The notes under the pieces: generated by a model | Database searches by the model: none | What the model was told of the DNA's origin: nothing | Seen by the model: the letters and a program-made list of their open reading frames with translations, nothing else | Source of the DNA: Mycobacterium colombiense | GTDB lineage: Bacteria > Actinomycetota > Actinomycetes > Mycobacteriales > Mycobacteriaceae | Length of the DNA stretch: 64,000 nt | Reading direction: 5' to 3' | NCBI RefSeq assembly: GCF_001953985.1 | Contig: NZ_MBEI01000001.1 | Location: forward strand, 62,001-126,000 | Program-made: the position numbers and the translations under genes | Shown here: in pieces, positions 11,263 to 19,716 of the stretch | How the letters are laid out: each line of letters begins with the position of its first letter | Numbering within the stretch: the first letter of the stretch is position 1

Positions 11263-11445
11263 CTTTCTGATCGCTTTGACTGCTCGCCGGTGATAACCGG
11301 CAGCTTGATGTTCCCTGCGTCACGATCGGTGCCGTAAGGACTTTCGGCCCTATTTGCCCGGTTCGCACGCGTGTCATCTTTATGTAACCGCATGACACAG
11401 ATACATTGCGCGTCACTGACCGCGACAGATAACTGGGAGGGTTCC

Positions 11446-12462
11446 GTGTCCAAGGCGCTGACGAACGTGCAGCTACTTCACGAGCTCGAGCCGGTGGTTG
11501 AGCGCCTGCTCAATCGCCACCTCTCGATGTTCAAGGAGTGGAGCCCGCACGACTACGTTCCCTGGTCGGACGGCAGAAACTTCTACGGGCCGGACGGCCA
11601 GGATTGGGAGCCCGGCCAGACGATGCTGCCCGACGTCGCGCAGGTGGCCATGGTCCAAAACCTGTTGACGGAGGACAACTTACCGTCGTATCACCGTGAG
11701 ATCGCGATGAACTTCAGCATGGACGGTCCGTGGGGGCAGTGGGTGAATCGTTGGACTGCGGAGGAGGCCAGGCATAGCACGGCGCTGCGCGACTATCTGG
11801 TGGTCACTCGCGCCGTCGACCCGGTCGAGCTGGAGAAGCTGCGGCTGGAGCAAATGACGAGGGGCTTCAGTCCCGGCCAGAACCAGCAGGGCGACATGTT
11901 CGCTGAGAGTCTGTTCGACTCGGTCATGTATGTCTCCTTCCAGGAACTCGCCACCCGCGTCTCGCACCGCAACACCGGCAAGGTCAGCAACGACACGGTC
12001 GCCGAGCAGTTGATGGCCAGGGTGTCGCATGACGAAAACCTGCACATGCTCTTCTACCGGGATATCAGCGCCGCGGGCCTCGACATCGCACCCGATCAGG
12101 CGATGAGGTCGGTGCACGGGATTCTGCGCAATTTCAAGATGCCCGGGTTCACGGTCCCGGAGTTTCGCCGCAAGGCGGTGATCATCGCCGTGGGCGGTGT
12201 CTACGACCCCCGCATCCATCTCGAAGAAGTGGTCATGCCGGTGCTGAAGAAGTGGCGGATCTTCGAACGCGATGACTTCACCGGTGAGGCCGCCGGCATG
12301 CGCGACGATCTTGCGCTGCTGGTCAAGGAACTTGAGGACGCCTCGGAGAAATTCGATGAATCCAAGCAGCGCTACCTGCAACGCGAGGCGCGCAGAACCG
12401 AGAAGATCACCGCCAGCAAAGTGCTTCAAACGAAAGGGACGCTGACGCTGAGCCAGCACTGA
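11446..12462 (+). CDS. DesA1-type acyl-[ACP] desaturase homologue
   Basis: This 338-residue soluble di-iron protein is close to mycobacterial DesA1 (LLHELEPVVERLLNRHLSM, DVAQVAMVQNLLTEDNLPSY, PRIHLEEVVMPVLKKWRIFE). The iron ligands are visible in the two helices with TAEEARHS and SHDENLHMLFYRD. Such enzymes insert a double bond into long acyl-ACP chains, for example meromycolate precursors. The GTG at 11446 has GGGAGG six bases upstream and starts the family homology; the upstream in-frame extension to 11371 is not supported. It stands alone just after mbtI, so it is likely a paralogue of the core desA1. Its acyl substrate cannot be told from sequence. Confidence 0.88.
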   Translation: MSKALTNVQLLHELEPVVERLLNRHLSMFKEWSPHDYVPWSDGRNFYGPDGQDWEPGQTMLPDVAQVAMVQNLLTEDNLPSYHREIAMNFSMDGPWGQWVNRWTAEEARHSTALRDYLVVTRAVDPVELEKLRLEQMTRGFSPGQNQQGDMFAESLFDSVMYVSFQELATRVSHRNTGKVSNDTVAEQLMARVSHDENLHMLFYRDISAAGLDIAPDQAMRSVHGILRNFKMPGFTVPEFRRKAVIIAVGGVYDPRIHLEEVVMPVLKKWRIFERDDFTGEAAGMRDDLALLVKELEDASEKFDESKQRYLQREARRTEKITASKVLQTKGTLTLSQH

Positions 12463-12550
12463 CGCCTGAATATGGCCCATTTCCATGATTGCCGGTACAG
12501 CCCCGCGTAAGGTGTGCCGCACACCCGGGGGTTAGAGGAGTAGGAGCTGT

Positions 12551-12667
12551 ATGTCTAATCTCAGGGCGAAAGCTTTGCTTGGCTTAATGCTTGCCTTGAT
12601 CTCCCCGGGAATAGCCGATTGCACGGCGACCGTTGCGTGCCCAACCTGCACCGTCGTCACCTCTTAG
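12551..12667 (+). CDS. Tiny Cys/Thr-rich peptide with hydrophobic N-terminus
   Basis: This 38-residue frame starts with ATG at 12551 directly after a long purine-rich ribosome site (GAGGAGTAGGAG, four bases before the ATG), stronger than at many genes here. The peptide begins with SNLRAKALLGLMLALISPGI, a charged start plus hydrophobic stretch like a short signal peptide. It ends in DCTATVACPTCTVVTS with three cysteines and five threonines. A 6-bp hairpin (GGTGTG/CACACC, 12511-12525) lies upstream. It could be a small secreted peptide or a ribosomally made, modified peptide precursor, but no modification enzyme is nearby. I do not recognise a family. Confidence 0.5.
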   Translation: MSNLRAKALLGLMLALISPGIADCTATVACPTCTVVTS

Positions 12668-12723
12668 TTGTGCCCAACGTCTAGGTTGCGCGCGCACGGC
12701 CCGAAGTGCGCGCTGACCCAGAC

Positions 12724-13638
12724 TCAGACCGACGAGCTCGATTCGAGATAGTCGGCCAAGATGCGGCCGACCAGCGACTCGATATTCGATTCGATCGACG
12801 ATGCGAGCGTGGCGGTGACGGTCGCCACGGCTTGAGTCCGGAAACGGACCAGCATGGTGATCAGCTCGGCGATTTCGGCGTCGGCCGGCAGCGGTTCGCC
12901 GGGCTTGATGCGATCCAGCACGTGCTCGGCTCCGGCGCGCACCAGCATGTCGCTGATCTTGTCGATCTCCGGGACGATCCGCTCGTGGAGGTCGATGAGC
13001 TTGTCGAATTTGACGCCGTAGCCCCGGATTTCGTTGAAGGCTTCGATGAGTTTCGGGCGGGTGATGGTCGCCTGCGTCCCATCGATCCGGATCACCTGTA
13101 GCGCCACCAGGCGCTCGAAGGCTTGCGCGTCGTTGACCAGTCGCTGGGCGTCGGCCAGCGCCATCGTTTCCGGCTTTTCGGTGGTCCAGGTGCCGGCGAT
13201 GGCGGTTTCCAGGCCTAGCACGTCGCCGAGGTTTTTGCCTTCCTCCCACGCGCTGAGCATCTCTCGCACGTGCGCGATGTTGTAGCCGCGATCGAGCATC
13301 GAAGTGATGAGCCGCAGCCGGGTCAGGTGGGTGTCGTTGAACAGCGCGATTCGGCCCACCCGCAGCGGGGGCGGCAGCAGCCCGCGGTCCCGGTAGACGC
13401 GGATATTGCGGGTGGTGGTGCCGGCCAGCCTGGCCAGGTCGTCGATTCGGTACTCACCGGAGTTCGCGGCGCCTTGTGGGTGCCGGGCGGCCGCGTCGAA
13501 AAGTTGGGACACCGCCCCCTCGATGAGTTGGCGATACTCCCGCGATTGGCGCCGAACCCGTTTGGGCGCGCGCCGCACGTTGTGCAGCACGCTGGCGATC
13601 GTGCCGGGTTCGGGCCGCGCCGCGCGCTCGATGGCCAT
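12724..13638 (-). CDS. MerR-family transcriptional regulator
   Basis: This 304-residue protein has a MerR-type winged helix at about residues 65-130 (YRIDDLARLAGTTTRNIRVY, RDRGLLPPPLRVGRIALFND). There is a 60-residue basic extension before it and a long helical C-terminal domain. No cysteine cluster typical of metal sensors is seen, so an organic or lipid ligand is more likely. It is the last gene of the five-gene operon that starts at 17960, 14 bases after the monooxygenase gene, so it probably controls that operon and itself. The 60-residue N-terminal extension could be partly untranslated if a later start is used. Confidence 0.85.
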   Translation of the reverse strand: MAIERAARPEPGTIASVLHNVRRAPKRVRRQSREYRQLIEGAVSQLFDAAARHPQGAANSGEYRIDDLARLAGTTTRNIRVYRDRGLLPPPLRVGRIALFNDTHLTRLRLITSMLDRGYNIAHVREMLSAWEEGKNLGDVLGLETAIAGTWTTEKPETMALADAQRLVNDAQAFERLVALQVIRIDGTQATITRPKLIEAFNEIRGYGVKFDKLIDLHERIVPEIDKISDMLVRAGAEHVLDRIKPGEPLPADAEIAELITMLVRFRTQAVATVTATLASSIESNIESLVGRILADYLESSSSV

Positions 13639-13652
13639 GTCAGTGCGGCATC

Positions 13653-15149
13653 TCAGGCCGACGCGGTGGCCTGCGTCTGGGCGTTATGTGCCACCGCCTG
13701 GTAGTCCTCGTACCGGAAATCCCTCATCTGGCGAAGATACTGCGTGGCGAAACCGGGGTACATCGACCCGTTGAATCCGTCCTTGGTGAGGTACCAACTG
13801 CGGCACCCCGACATCCAGGTCGTCTTGGTAAGCCGGCGTTGCAGGCTCTCGTTGTGGCGACGCTGAACCTCTTCGCGCACATCAAGGTAACGCAGATCAT
13901 CGTTGAGGACGGTGGTGATCCCGCGCACCGCGTAGTCCAGCTGGCCCTCGATGTACACCAGCAGTGAGTTGTGGCCGGGTCCGGAGTTGGGGCCGGTCAT
14001 GACGAACAGGTTCGGATAGCCGTGCACGTTGATGCTCTTGTAAGCCTGTGCGCCATCGGCCCATTCGGCGGCCAGCGACCGGCCGCCCAGGCCGGTGACC
14101 GGGAAGGGTGGGCCGGTCAGGTGCACGTCGTAACCGGTGGCGAACACGATGCAATCGAGGTGGTGCTCGATGCCGTCGCTGGTGCGAACGCCGGCCGGGC
14201 TCAAGGTGGCGATCGGCCAGTCGATCAGCTTGCAATTGTCGCGCTGCAGCGCGGGGTAGTACTCGCTGGACACCAGCATGCGTTTGCACCCGGGCCGGAA
14301 GTCCGGTGTCAGCTGCCGCCGCAGCCACGGGTCTTTCACCTGGGCGCGCAGGTGCGCCCGGCCGAGCCGGGCGACCAGCGACGTCAACGGGGTGTCCCAC
14401 ACCAGCGCCGTCGCGCTGGCTTCGTGGCCCCAGTACAGCGCTTGGCGCGCAAGCTCTTGGCTGGAAGGGACTTTGGCGAACAGGGATTGCACGGCCGACG
14501 GGGTGGCGACGTCGAGGCGCGGCAACACCCAGCACGGCGTGCGCTGGAATACCTTGACGAACCCGGCCTGCTTGACCAGTTCCGGGATGATCTGGATGGC
14601 GCTGGCGCCGGTACCGATGACCGCGACGCGCTTGCCGGTGAAGTCGTAGTCGTGATCCCAGCGTGCGCTGTGGATCTTGTGTCCGCGGTAGCTGTCCAGG
14701 CCCCGGATGTCGGGGAAGCTGACGTCGGACAGCGGGCCGGAGGCCAGCACGACGGTGCGGGCGCGAAACTTCTTGCGGTTCTTGGTGGTCGCGGTCCAGA
14801 CGCCGGCGGCCTCGTCGAAGGTCAGGTCCTTGACCTCGTGGCCGAACTTGATGCGGCTGCGGATGTCGAACCTGTTCGCCATGTCTTCGAGGTGCCGGTA
14901 GATCTCGGGTGCGGGCGAGTAGGTGCGTGACCAGGTCGGGTTCTTGACGAAGGAGTACGAGTACAGCAGCGACGGGACGTCGCAGCTGGCTCCGGGATAG
15001 GTTGTGTCGCGCCAGGTTCCGCCGACACGGTCGGCGCGCTCCAGCATCACGATGTCGTCGACTCCGGCTTCGGCCAGGCGGATCGCCGCCCCCAATCCGG
15101 TGAAGCCGGCTCCGATGATGAGCGCCGCGTGGGCGCGGTTGTTCGCCAT
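13653..15149 (-). CDS. FAD-dependent Baeyer-Villiger-type monooxygenase
   Basis: This 498-residue flavoprotein has an N-terminal FAD site (LIIGAGFTGLGAAIRLAEAG), GGTWRDTTYPGASCD, a Baeyer-Villiger fingerprint YRGHKIHSARWD (family FxGxxxHxxxWP/D, with Tyr for Phe), and an NADPH site (VAVIGTGASA). It would insert oxygen next to a ketone, or oxidise a heteroatom, using NADPH and oxygen. The start MANNRAHAAL at 15149 lies two bases after the upstream gene. The gene context (lipase, SDR, di-iron protein) recalls the M. tuberculosis mymA operon, which also joins a flavin monooxygenase, a lipase and an SDR. The substrate is unknown; lipid ketones or esters are likely. Confidence 0.88.
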   Translation of the reverse strand: MANNRAHAALIIGAGFTGLGAAIRLAEAGVDDIVMLERADRVGGTWRDTTYPGASCDVPSLLYSYSFVKNPTWSRTYSPAPEIYRHLEDMANRFDIRSRIKFGHEVKDLTFDEAAGVWTATTKNRKKFRARTVVLASGPLSDVSFPDIRGLDSYRGHKIHSARWDHDYDFTGKRVAVIGTGASAIQIIPELVKQAGFVKVFQRTPCWVLPRLDVATPSAVQSLFAKVPSSQELARQALYWGHEASATALVWDTPLTSLVARLGRAHLRAQVKDPWLRRQLTPDFRPGCKRMLVSSEYYPALQRDNCKLIDWPIATLSPAGVRTSDGIEHHLDCIVFATGYDVHLTGPPFPVTGLGGRSLAAEWADGAQAYKSINVHGYPNLFVMTGPNSGPGHNSLLVYIEGQLDYAVRGITTVLNDDLRYLDVREEVQRRHNESLQRRLTKTTWMSGCRSWYLTKDGFNGSMYPGFATQYLRQMRDFRYEDYQAVAHNAQTQATASA

Positions 15150-15151
15150 GG

Positions 15152-16072
15152 TCACGCCGCCGGCTCGTGGGTGACTTCTCTGACCCAAGTGGGCACCGAC
15201 GGAAGCAGGGGCCGCGGATACCGGTCGGAAAGCCACACCATCGAATTCGCCAGCAGATGGTACGGGTGGCGCGGATTTGTGACCACTCCCGCGTAGCGCC
15301 GCAGGAACCGATAAGTCGGTACCCGCCTGGTGTGTTCGCCGCGATCACCAAGCTCTTTGAATCTCTTCACGGCTCTGTAAAGCCGCTCGGGCTCCATACC
15401 CATGGCGGTGATCTCGTTGCGGATCCTGTTGATCAGCGGTGCACCCATGACCGCGCCGATGATGAGACCCGGTGTGGCGTTGTGGCCGACGAAGTCGATC
15501 AGCAACCGTCGGATCTTCGCGTGCCCGATCATGTCGAGAACTTCGAAATCGACGACCAGATGGCGGGATTCGTCATTGTTGATCTTCTCGAACACCTGGT
15601 GGCAAACGGGGTCGTGTACCTCGTCGAGGAGGAACTTCAACAGGGCGCCGTCCAGCGCGACTTCGAGCATTGGGATGACGGTGCCGAGCAGAGACAGCGG
15701 CATGTCGTCGGCCCAGCGGTCCAGCCAGTCGATCGCCAGCCGGATGTTCACGTTCGGCTCGGGAACTTCACCGTGGTCGAGCATCCCCCAGCGCTTCATC
15801 AGCGCCAGTTCAGCGTTGGCGTGGCGCTGCTCCTCGGCGTGGAAGTAGCGGTAGATCTCGGCGATCGTCGGTGTGGGTGCCTTCTTCGCCAGCGCCGCGA
15901 AGCCCCTGGCGCCGATGTTCTCGATCCAGCACAGATCGGCCATGAACGCCTTGAGCTGTGGCCGCTGTTCATCACTGATCATTTCGGCGCCGGGCGCGTC
16001 CCAATCTATGTCGGCGAGGGCCCACTGCCGATCCTTGATCTTGGCGAGCATGGCTTCCATGTCGATGGCCAC
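15152..16072 (-). CDS. Ferritin-like di-iron oxygenase/reductase-type protein
   Basis: This 306-residue protein has the two-helix metal motifs of ferritin-like di-iron enzymes: EIYRYFHAEEQRHANAELAL (ExxH-type) and NNDESRHLVVDFEV. A further Glu helix (AALDGALLKFLLDEVHDP region) and a basic C-terminus follow. The GTG at 16072 is preceded by AAAGGAGCTACCG, a good ribosome site, so I prefer it to the ATG four codons later. The next gene (monooxygenase) starts two bases after its stop. Proteins of this type act as N-oxygenases, hydroxylases or aldehyde-deformylating enzymes; the exact reaction cannot be assigned. Confidence 0.75.
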   Translation of the reverse strand: MAIDMEAMLAKIKDRQWALADIDWDAPGAEMISDEQRPQLKAFMADLCWIENIGARGFAALAKKAPTPTIAEIYRYFHAEEQRHANAELALMKRWGMLDHGEVPEPNVNIRLAIDWLDRWADDMPLSLLGTVIPMLEVALDGALLKFLLDEVHDPVCHQVFEKINNDESRHLVVDFEVLDMIGHAKIRRLLIDFVGHNATPGLIIGAVMGAPLINRIRNEITAMGMEPERLYRAVKRFKELGDRGEHTRRVPTYRFLRRYAGVVTNPRHPYHLLANSMVWLSDRYPRPLLPSVPTWVREVTHEPAA

Positions 16073-16095
16073 CGGTAGCTCCTTTCGTTGGGTGA

Positions 16096-16953
16096 TCAGG
16101 GCAGGTTGATGCGGGACACCAGGCCGGCCGCGCGTGTATAGGTCTGCGGGGCAAGCCGTTTGATGTTCCAGCCGATCTTGGCGTCGTATTGCGGCATGCA
16201 GTACAGCTCGCCGCGGTCGTGGGCGTCCAGGCAGGTGCGCGCGACTTTCTCCGCGGACAATCCGGTCCAGCGCATCAGTTTTCCGGCCAGCTCGCTGGAT
16301 TGTTCGCTGATGCGGCCGGATTCGAGGATGTTGGTCTTGACGAAGGTCGGGCACAGCACGGTGACTCGCACCGGCGTGCCGGCCAGTTCGGCGGCGAGGG
16401 TCTCCGAGAGTGAGAGCACACCGGCCTTGCTGACGTTGTAGGCGGCCATGCCCGGCGCCGCACCGAACGCCGCCGCGGAGGCCACGTTGATGATGCCCCG
16501 CGGCGCGCGCGACGGCTCGGCCTCGCGCAGGATCGGGGTGAACACGTGGCAGCCGTGGATGGGACCCCACAGGTTGATGCCCAATGTCCACAGCCAGTCG
16601 TCCAGCGGCGCCTCGCCGATGGCGGCACCGCCCGCGCCGACGCCGGCGTTGTTGATCACCAGCGTGGGTGGCGCCGCGAACCAGGACTGCGACTGTTCGG
16701 CCAGCGCCTGCACGTCCTCGAATCGCGATACGTCGCAACGGATTGCCACCGCCTTGGCGCCCTGCTCGGTGACCGTGTCGGCCGTGCGCTGCGCGGCGGC
16801 CTCGTCGATGTCACTGCACACCACCGCGCCGCCGCGCTTGCCGAGTTCGACGGCGAAGGCGGCGCCGATGCCGCTTCCGGCGCCGGTCACCACCGCCAAT
16901 GCACCGCGGCTGGTTTTCGACCGGTTGAGCAGTCTGTCTACGGGGCCGAACAT
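16096..16953 (-). CDS. Short-chain dehydrogenase/reductase
   Basis: This 285-residue SDR has the cofactor motif TGAGSGIG (residues 23-30), NNAGVG, the catalytic Ser in INVASAAAFG and YNVSK. The family uses NAD(P)(H) to interconvert alcohols and ketones. A C-terminal extension (MPQYDAKIGWNIKRLAPQTY) is like that of SadH-type mycobacterial SDRs. It starts two bases after the lipase gene stop. In this operon it could oxidise a hydroxylated lipid to the ketone that the Baeyer-Villiger enzyme then attacks; that is inference from the order of genes. Confidence 0.88.
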   Translation of the reverse strand: MFGPVDRLLNRSKTSRGALAVVTGAGSGIGAAFAVELGKRGGAVVCSDIDEAAAQRTADTVTEQGAKAVAIRCDVSRFEDVQALAEQSQSWFAAPPTLVINNAGVGAGGAAIGEAPLDDWLWTLGINLWGPIHGCHVFTPILREAEPSRAPRGIINVASAAAFGAAPGMAAYNVSKAGVLSLSETLAAELAGTPVRVTVLCPTFVKTNILESGRISEQSSELAGKLMRWTGLSAEKVARTCLDAHDRGELYCMPQYDAKIGWNIKRLAPQTYTRAAGLVSRINLP

Positions 16954-16955
16954 GA

Positions 16956-17960
16956 TCAGTGGATCTCCTCGGTGATGGCGCGTGCATCCTGCAGGCCGTG
17001 GGCGATGAATCGTGCGACATACGCCATGGCCTTGGCGGCCTCGGGTGTCATGCGTGGCAACGCCTGGAAGACGTGCACCTGATGCGGCCAGATCTGCAAT
17101 TCACATCGGCCGCCGGCGGTGCGGATGTCGGCGGCGAGCTGGCGCGCATCCTCCTGCAGCATCTCGGCTCCGCCCGCCTGGATCAGGGTGGGGGGAAGCG
17201 CGGCGCCGCCGGCGACGTCTAGCGTCAGCCGTTGGTGGGTGAGCTCGATGCCGCTGTGGTAGAGGCCGACCAGGCGGACCGCGCTCGCAGCGCGGGTGGC
17301 TGGATCGGGGCGAATCCGTTCGCGCGCCAGCGCCAGCTCGAACGTGAGGTCGTACAGGGGAGAGAACAGCACCATCGCGGCGGGGTGATCGACCTCGGGC
17401 TGTAACAGCAGATCGACCGACAGGTGACCTCCCGCCGAATCCCCGGCGATCACAACCTGTTTCGGCGGCACACCGCATGTGCCGACCAGCCAGTCCCAAC
17501 CCGCGCGGACGTCGTCGGCCGCGGTGGGGAAGCGATGACGCGGCGCGAGCCGGTAATCGACGCAGAACACCGGTAGGCCGGTCAGGGCTGACAGCCAGGA
17601 TGTCAAGCGGCGGTGGGTCTTTGGCGAACAGACGGCGTATCCGCTGCCGTGCACGTAATAGATCGCACCCTCGCTGATTGATGATCGCTCGGTCTCGCTC
17701 GTGGGCGTTCGCGGTCCATAGACCCATTCACCCTTGACGCGGCGGCCGTCGGGCAGCGTGACGTCTACCGACTCGACGCGGGTGCCCGCGAGCGAGGGGC
17801 CGAACGTCCCCATGATCCTGGCGATGATCTGGCGCGATAACCACAGACCCCATGCCCGTTCGGGCGGAATCGCGCTGGTGATCGGCCGAAGGGTGTAGGT
17901 ACTTACCGCTGCCGCGCCGCGGGATCGCAATGACCCGCGAGCCGGAACGCCGTCCGTCAT
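16956..17960 (-). CDS. Alpha/beta-hydrolase lipase/esterase (hormone-sensitive lipase family, LipR-like)
   Basis: This 334-residue hydrolase has an oxyanion-hole motif YYVHGSGYAVCSPKTHRRL (HGSG where most relatives have HGGG) and the nucleophile motif GDSAGGH. The acid is plausible at LIQAGGAEMLQED and the histidine at PHQVHVF. These features place it in the hormone-sensitive lipase family, acting on short acyl esters or lipid esters. There is no clear secretion signal. It is the first gene of the five-gene operon that runs down to 12724. The start at 17960 lacks a good ribosome site, so a leaderless message or a slightly different start is possible. Confidence 0.85.
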   Translation of the reverse strand: MTDGVPARGSLRSRGAAAVSTYTLRPITSAIPPERAWGLWLSRQIIARIMGTFGPSLAGTRVESVDVTLPDGRRVKGEWVYGPRTPTSETERSSISEGAIYYVHGSGYAVCSPKTHRRLTSWLSALTGLPVFCVDYRLAPRHRFPTAADDVRAGWDWLVGTCGVPPKQVVIAGDSAGGHLSVDLLLQPEVDHPAAMVLFSPLYDLTFELALARERIRPDPATRAASAVRLVGLYHSGIELTHQRLTLDVAGGAALPPTLIQAGGAEMLQEDARQLAADIRTAGGRCELQIWPHQVHVFQALPRMTPEAAKAMAYVARFIAHGLQDARAITEEIH

Positions 17961-18264
17961 ACAACGCAGTCAACATCAAATGGTGACATTGGTCAATGGC
18001 AGCTTTGTGGAAGCGGAAACCTGAAGTCGTGTAAGTTGTCATCCAACGTGGCGGAATCCTCATCTGCGTGGGACCCGCCGGTCGACTCGATGACGGCTAT
18101 GAGTGATCTAGCTGCCTGAATGTCGTGCGTAGGTTCCCGCGATGAACCCATACGTAATCCTGCGACGGTCGCCATAGCCGTTCCGCGGTGATCTCGAGAA
18201 GCGCTCGGGCAACAGGGGCTCGTTGATTTCCGCCGCTGTCATTTCGACGGCGATGGGAGAAGCA
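17961..18264. other. Divergent intergenic region between lipase operon and MFS gene
   Basis: No gene seen. The 304 bases separate the reverse-strand lipase operon from the forward MFS transporter and should contain both promoters. GGGAGAAGCA at its right end is the ribosome site of the transporter. No clear operator was recognised. Confidence 0.5.
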
Positions 18265-19716
18265 ATGACAGCTAGACAACCTTACGAGGTCGCTGCCGGC
18301 AGAAAACCCACGATGGCGGAGACCAGCGAGGGCCGTTTGACGTCCATCCTGATAGTCGGCGCTCTGGTATCGGTCATCTCGTCACTTCTGTATGGTTACG
18401 ACACTGGTGTGATTTCTGGTGCGCTGCTGCAGATTCGGCGTGAATTCCAAATGGACGATCACATGGTCGAATTCGTTGCGGCAGCGATCCTCATCGGTGC
18501 CATCATCGGAGCGCTCGCCGGTAGTAAGGCCAGTGAGCTCTTCGGCCGGCGCAAGACGGCCGTGGTGTTGTCGCTGATCTTCCTGATCGGTGCCCTGGCG
18601 TCTGCGTTCGCGCCCAGCGCGATCGAACTGGCCGTCAGTCGCATCGTCCTCGGGATCGCGGTGGGTGGCGCCACCCAGACGGTGCCGATGTACATAGCTG
18701 AGCTGGCTCCTTCCAACCTCCGTGGCCGCCTTGTCCTGACGTTCCAGAGCGGCATCGGTGTGGGCATCGTCGTCGCCACGATCGTCGGGGCCAGTCAATT
18801 CATTTCCTGGCGGGTGGCTATCGGATGTGCCGCTGTGCCAGCGATATTCATGCTGCTACTGGTCATGCGGCTGCCGGAGAGCCCACGCTGGCTCGTCGAA
18901 CGGGGCCAACGTGTTGGCTTGGCGCGGGAGGTGCTCCAGCGGCTGCGCGGCCAATACGACGTGGAATCCGAACTGTCCGGCATCGTCGCGGTTGACGCCG
19001 AGGAGCACAGTGCCGCACAGCATGAGCGGGGCTGGCGCGGACTACGACAACCCTGGGTACGGCCCGCACTGCAAGTGGGCTGCGGCATCGCCGCGTTCAC
19101 CCAGCTCAGCGGCATCGAGATGATCGTCTACTACGCGCCGACGATACTCACCGACAATGGGTTCTCCGACGCAGTAGCTTTGCAGGTCAGCGTCGCGCTC
19201 GGCGCCACGTACCTGATCATGATGATCTTCGGCCTGTCCATCGTCGATATCGTCGGCCGCAGACGGCTGACTCTGATGATGATTCCGGGCGCCGCCATCG
19301 CGCTATTCGTACTGGGAACACTGTGGGTGACCGGCCACAACGCCCGCGGCGACGTGCCGTTCATCATTGGCTGCCTGATCGTGTTCATGATCTTTAACGC
19401 CGGCGGCCTGCAACTGATGGGATGGTTGACCGGTTCAGAGATCTACCCACTGTCCGTCCGCGGCGCGGGTACCAGCGCTCAGGCTGCCACACTGTGGGGA
19501 ACCAACCTGCTGATCACGCTGACACTGCTGACGCTCATCAATGCGGCCGGGGTCGGTCAAACTATGTGGATCTACGGACTGTTCAACGTGGCGGCCTGGA
19601 TGTTCGTCTACTTCAAGATGCCCGATCTGACCGGACACAGCCTGGAGGACATCGAGCAAAAATTGCGGCTGGGCAAGTTCGCTCCCGCCGACTTCGACCA
19701 GCCCACACGGCGCTAA
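18265..19716 (+). CDS. MFS sugar porter family transporter
   Basis: This 483-residue membrane protein has 12 predicted helices and the sugar-porter signatures: LYGYDTGVISGALLQIRREF in helix 1, SELFGRRKT, PESPRWLVERGQ in the central loop, TQLSGIEMIVYYAPTIL in helix 7, and GWLTGSEIYPLSVRG. It should import a sugar or polyol by proton symport; relatives include SugI and inositol transporters. The ATG at 18265 has GGGAGAAGCA just upstream, so the longer frame from 18223 is not used. No sugar catabolic gene adjoins it, so the substrate is open. Confidence 0.88.
   Translation: MTARQPYEVAAGRKPTMAETSEGRLTSILIVGALVSVISSLLYGYDTGVISGALLQIRREFQMDDHMVEFVAAAILIGAIIGALAGSKASELFGRRKTAVVLSLIFLIGALASAFAPSAIELAVSRIVLGIAVGGATQTVPMYIAELAPSNLRGRLVLTFQSGIGVGIVVATIVGASQFISWRVAIGCAAVPAIFMLLLVMRLPESPRWLVERGQRVGLAREVLQRLRGQYDVESELSGIVAVDAEEHSAAQHERGWRGLRQPWVRPALQVGCGIAAFTQLSGIEMIVYYAPTILTDNGFSDAVALQVSVALGATYLIMMIFGLSIVDIVGRRRLTLMMIPGAAIALFVLGTLWVTGHNARGDVPFIIGCLIVFMIFNAGGLQLMGWLTGSEIYPLSVRGAGTSAQAATLWGTNLLITLTLLTLINAAGVGQTMWIYGLFNVAAWMFVYFKMPDLTGHSLEDIEQKLRLGKFAPADFDQPTRR

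Noticed and set aside
13653..15149. The monooxygenase being MymA or EthA itself
   Set aside because: The operon partly resembles mymA, but the regulator differs, the partner di-iron gene is extra, and the sequence is closer to generic Baeyer-Villiger enzymes; only a family-level name is safe.
13897..15351. Reverse frame overlapping the monooxygenase in another phase
   Set aside because: Arg/Pro-rich out-of-frame translation of the monooxygenase gene.
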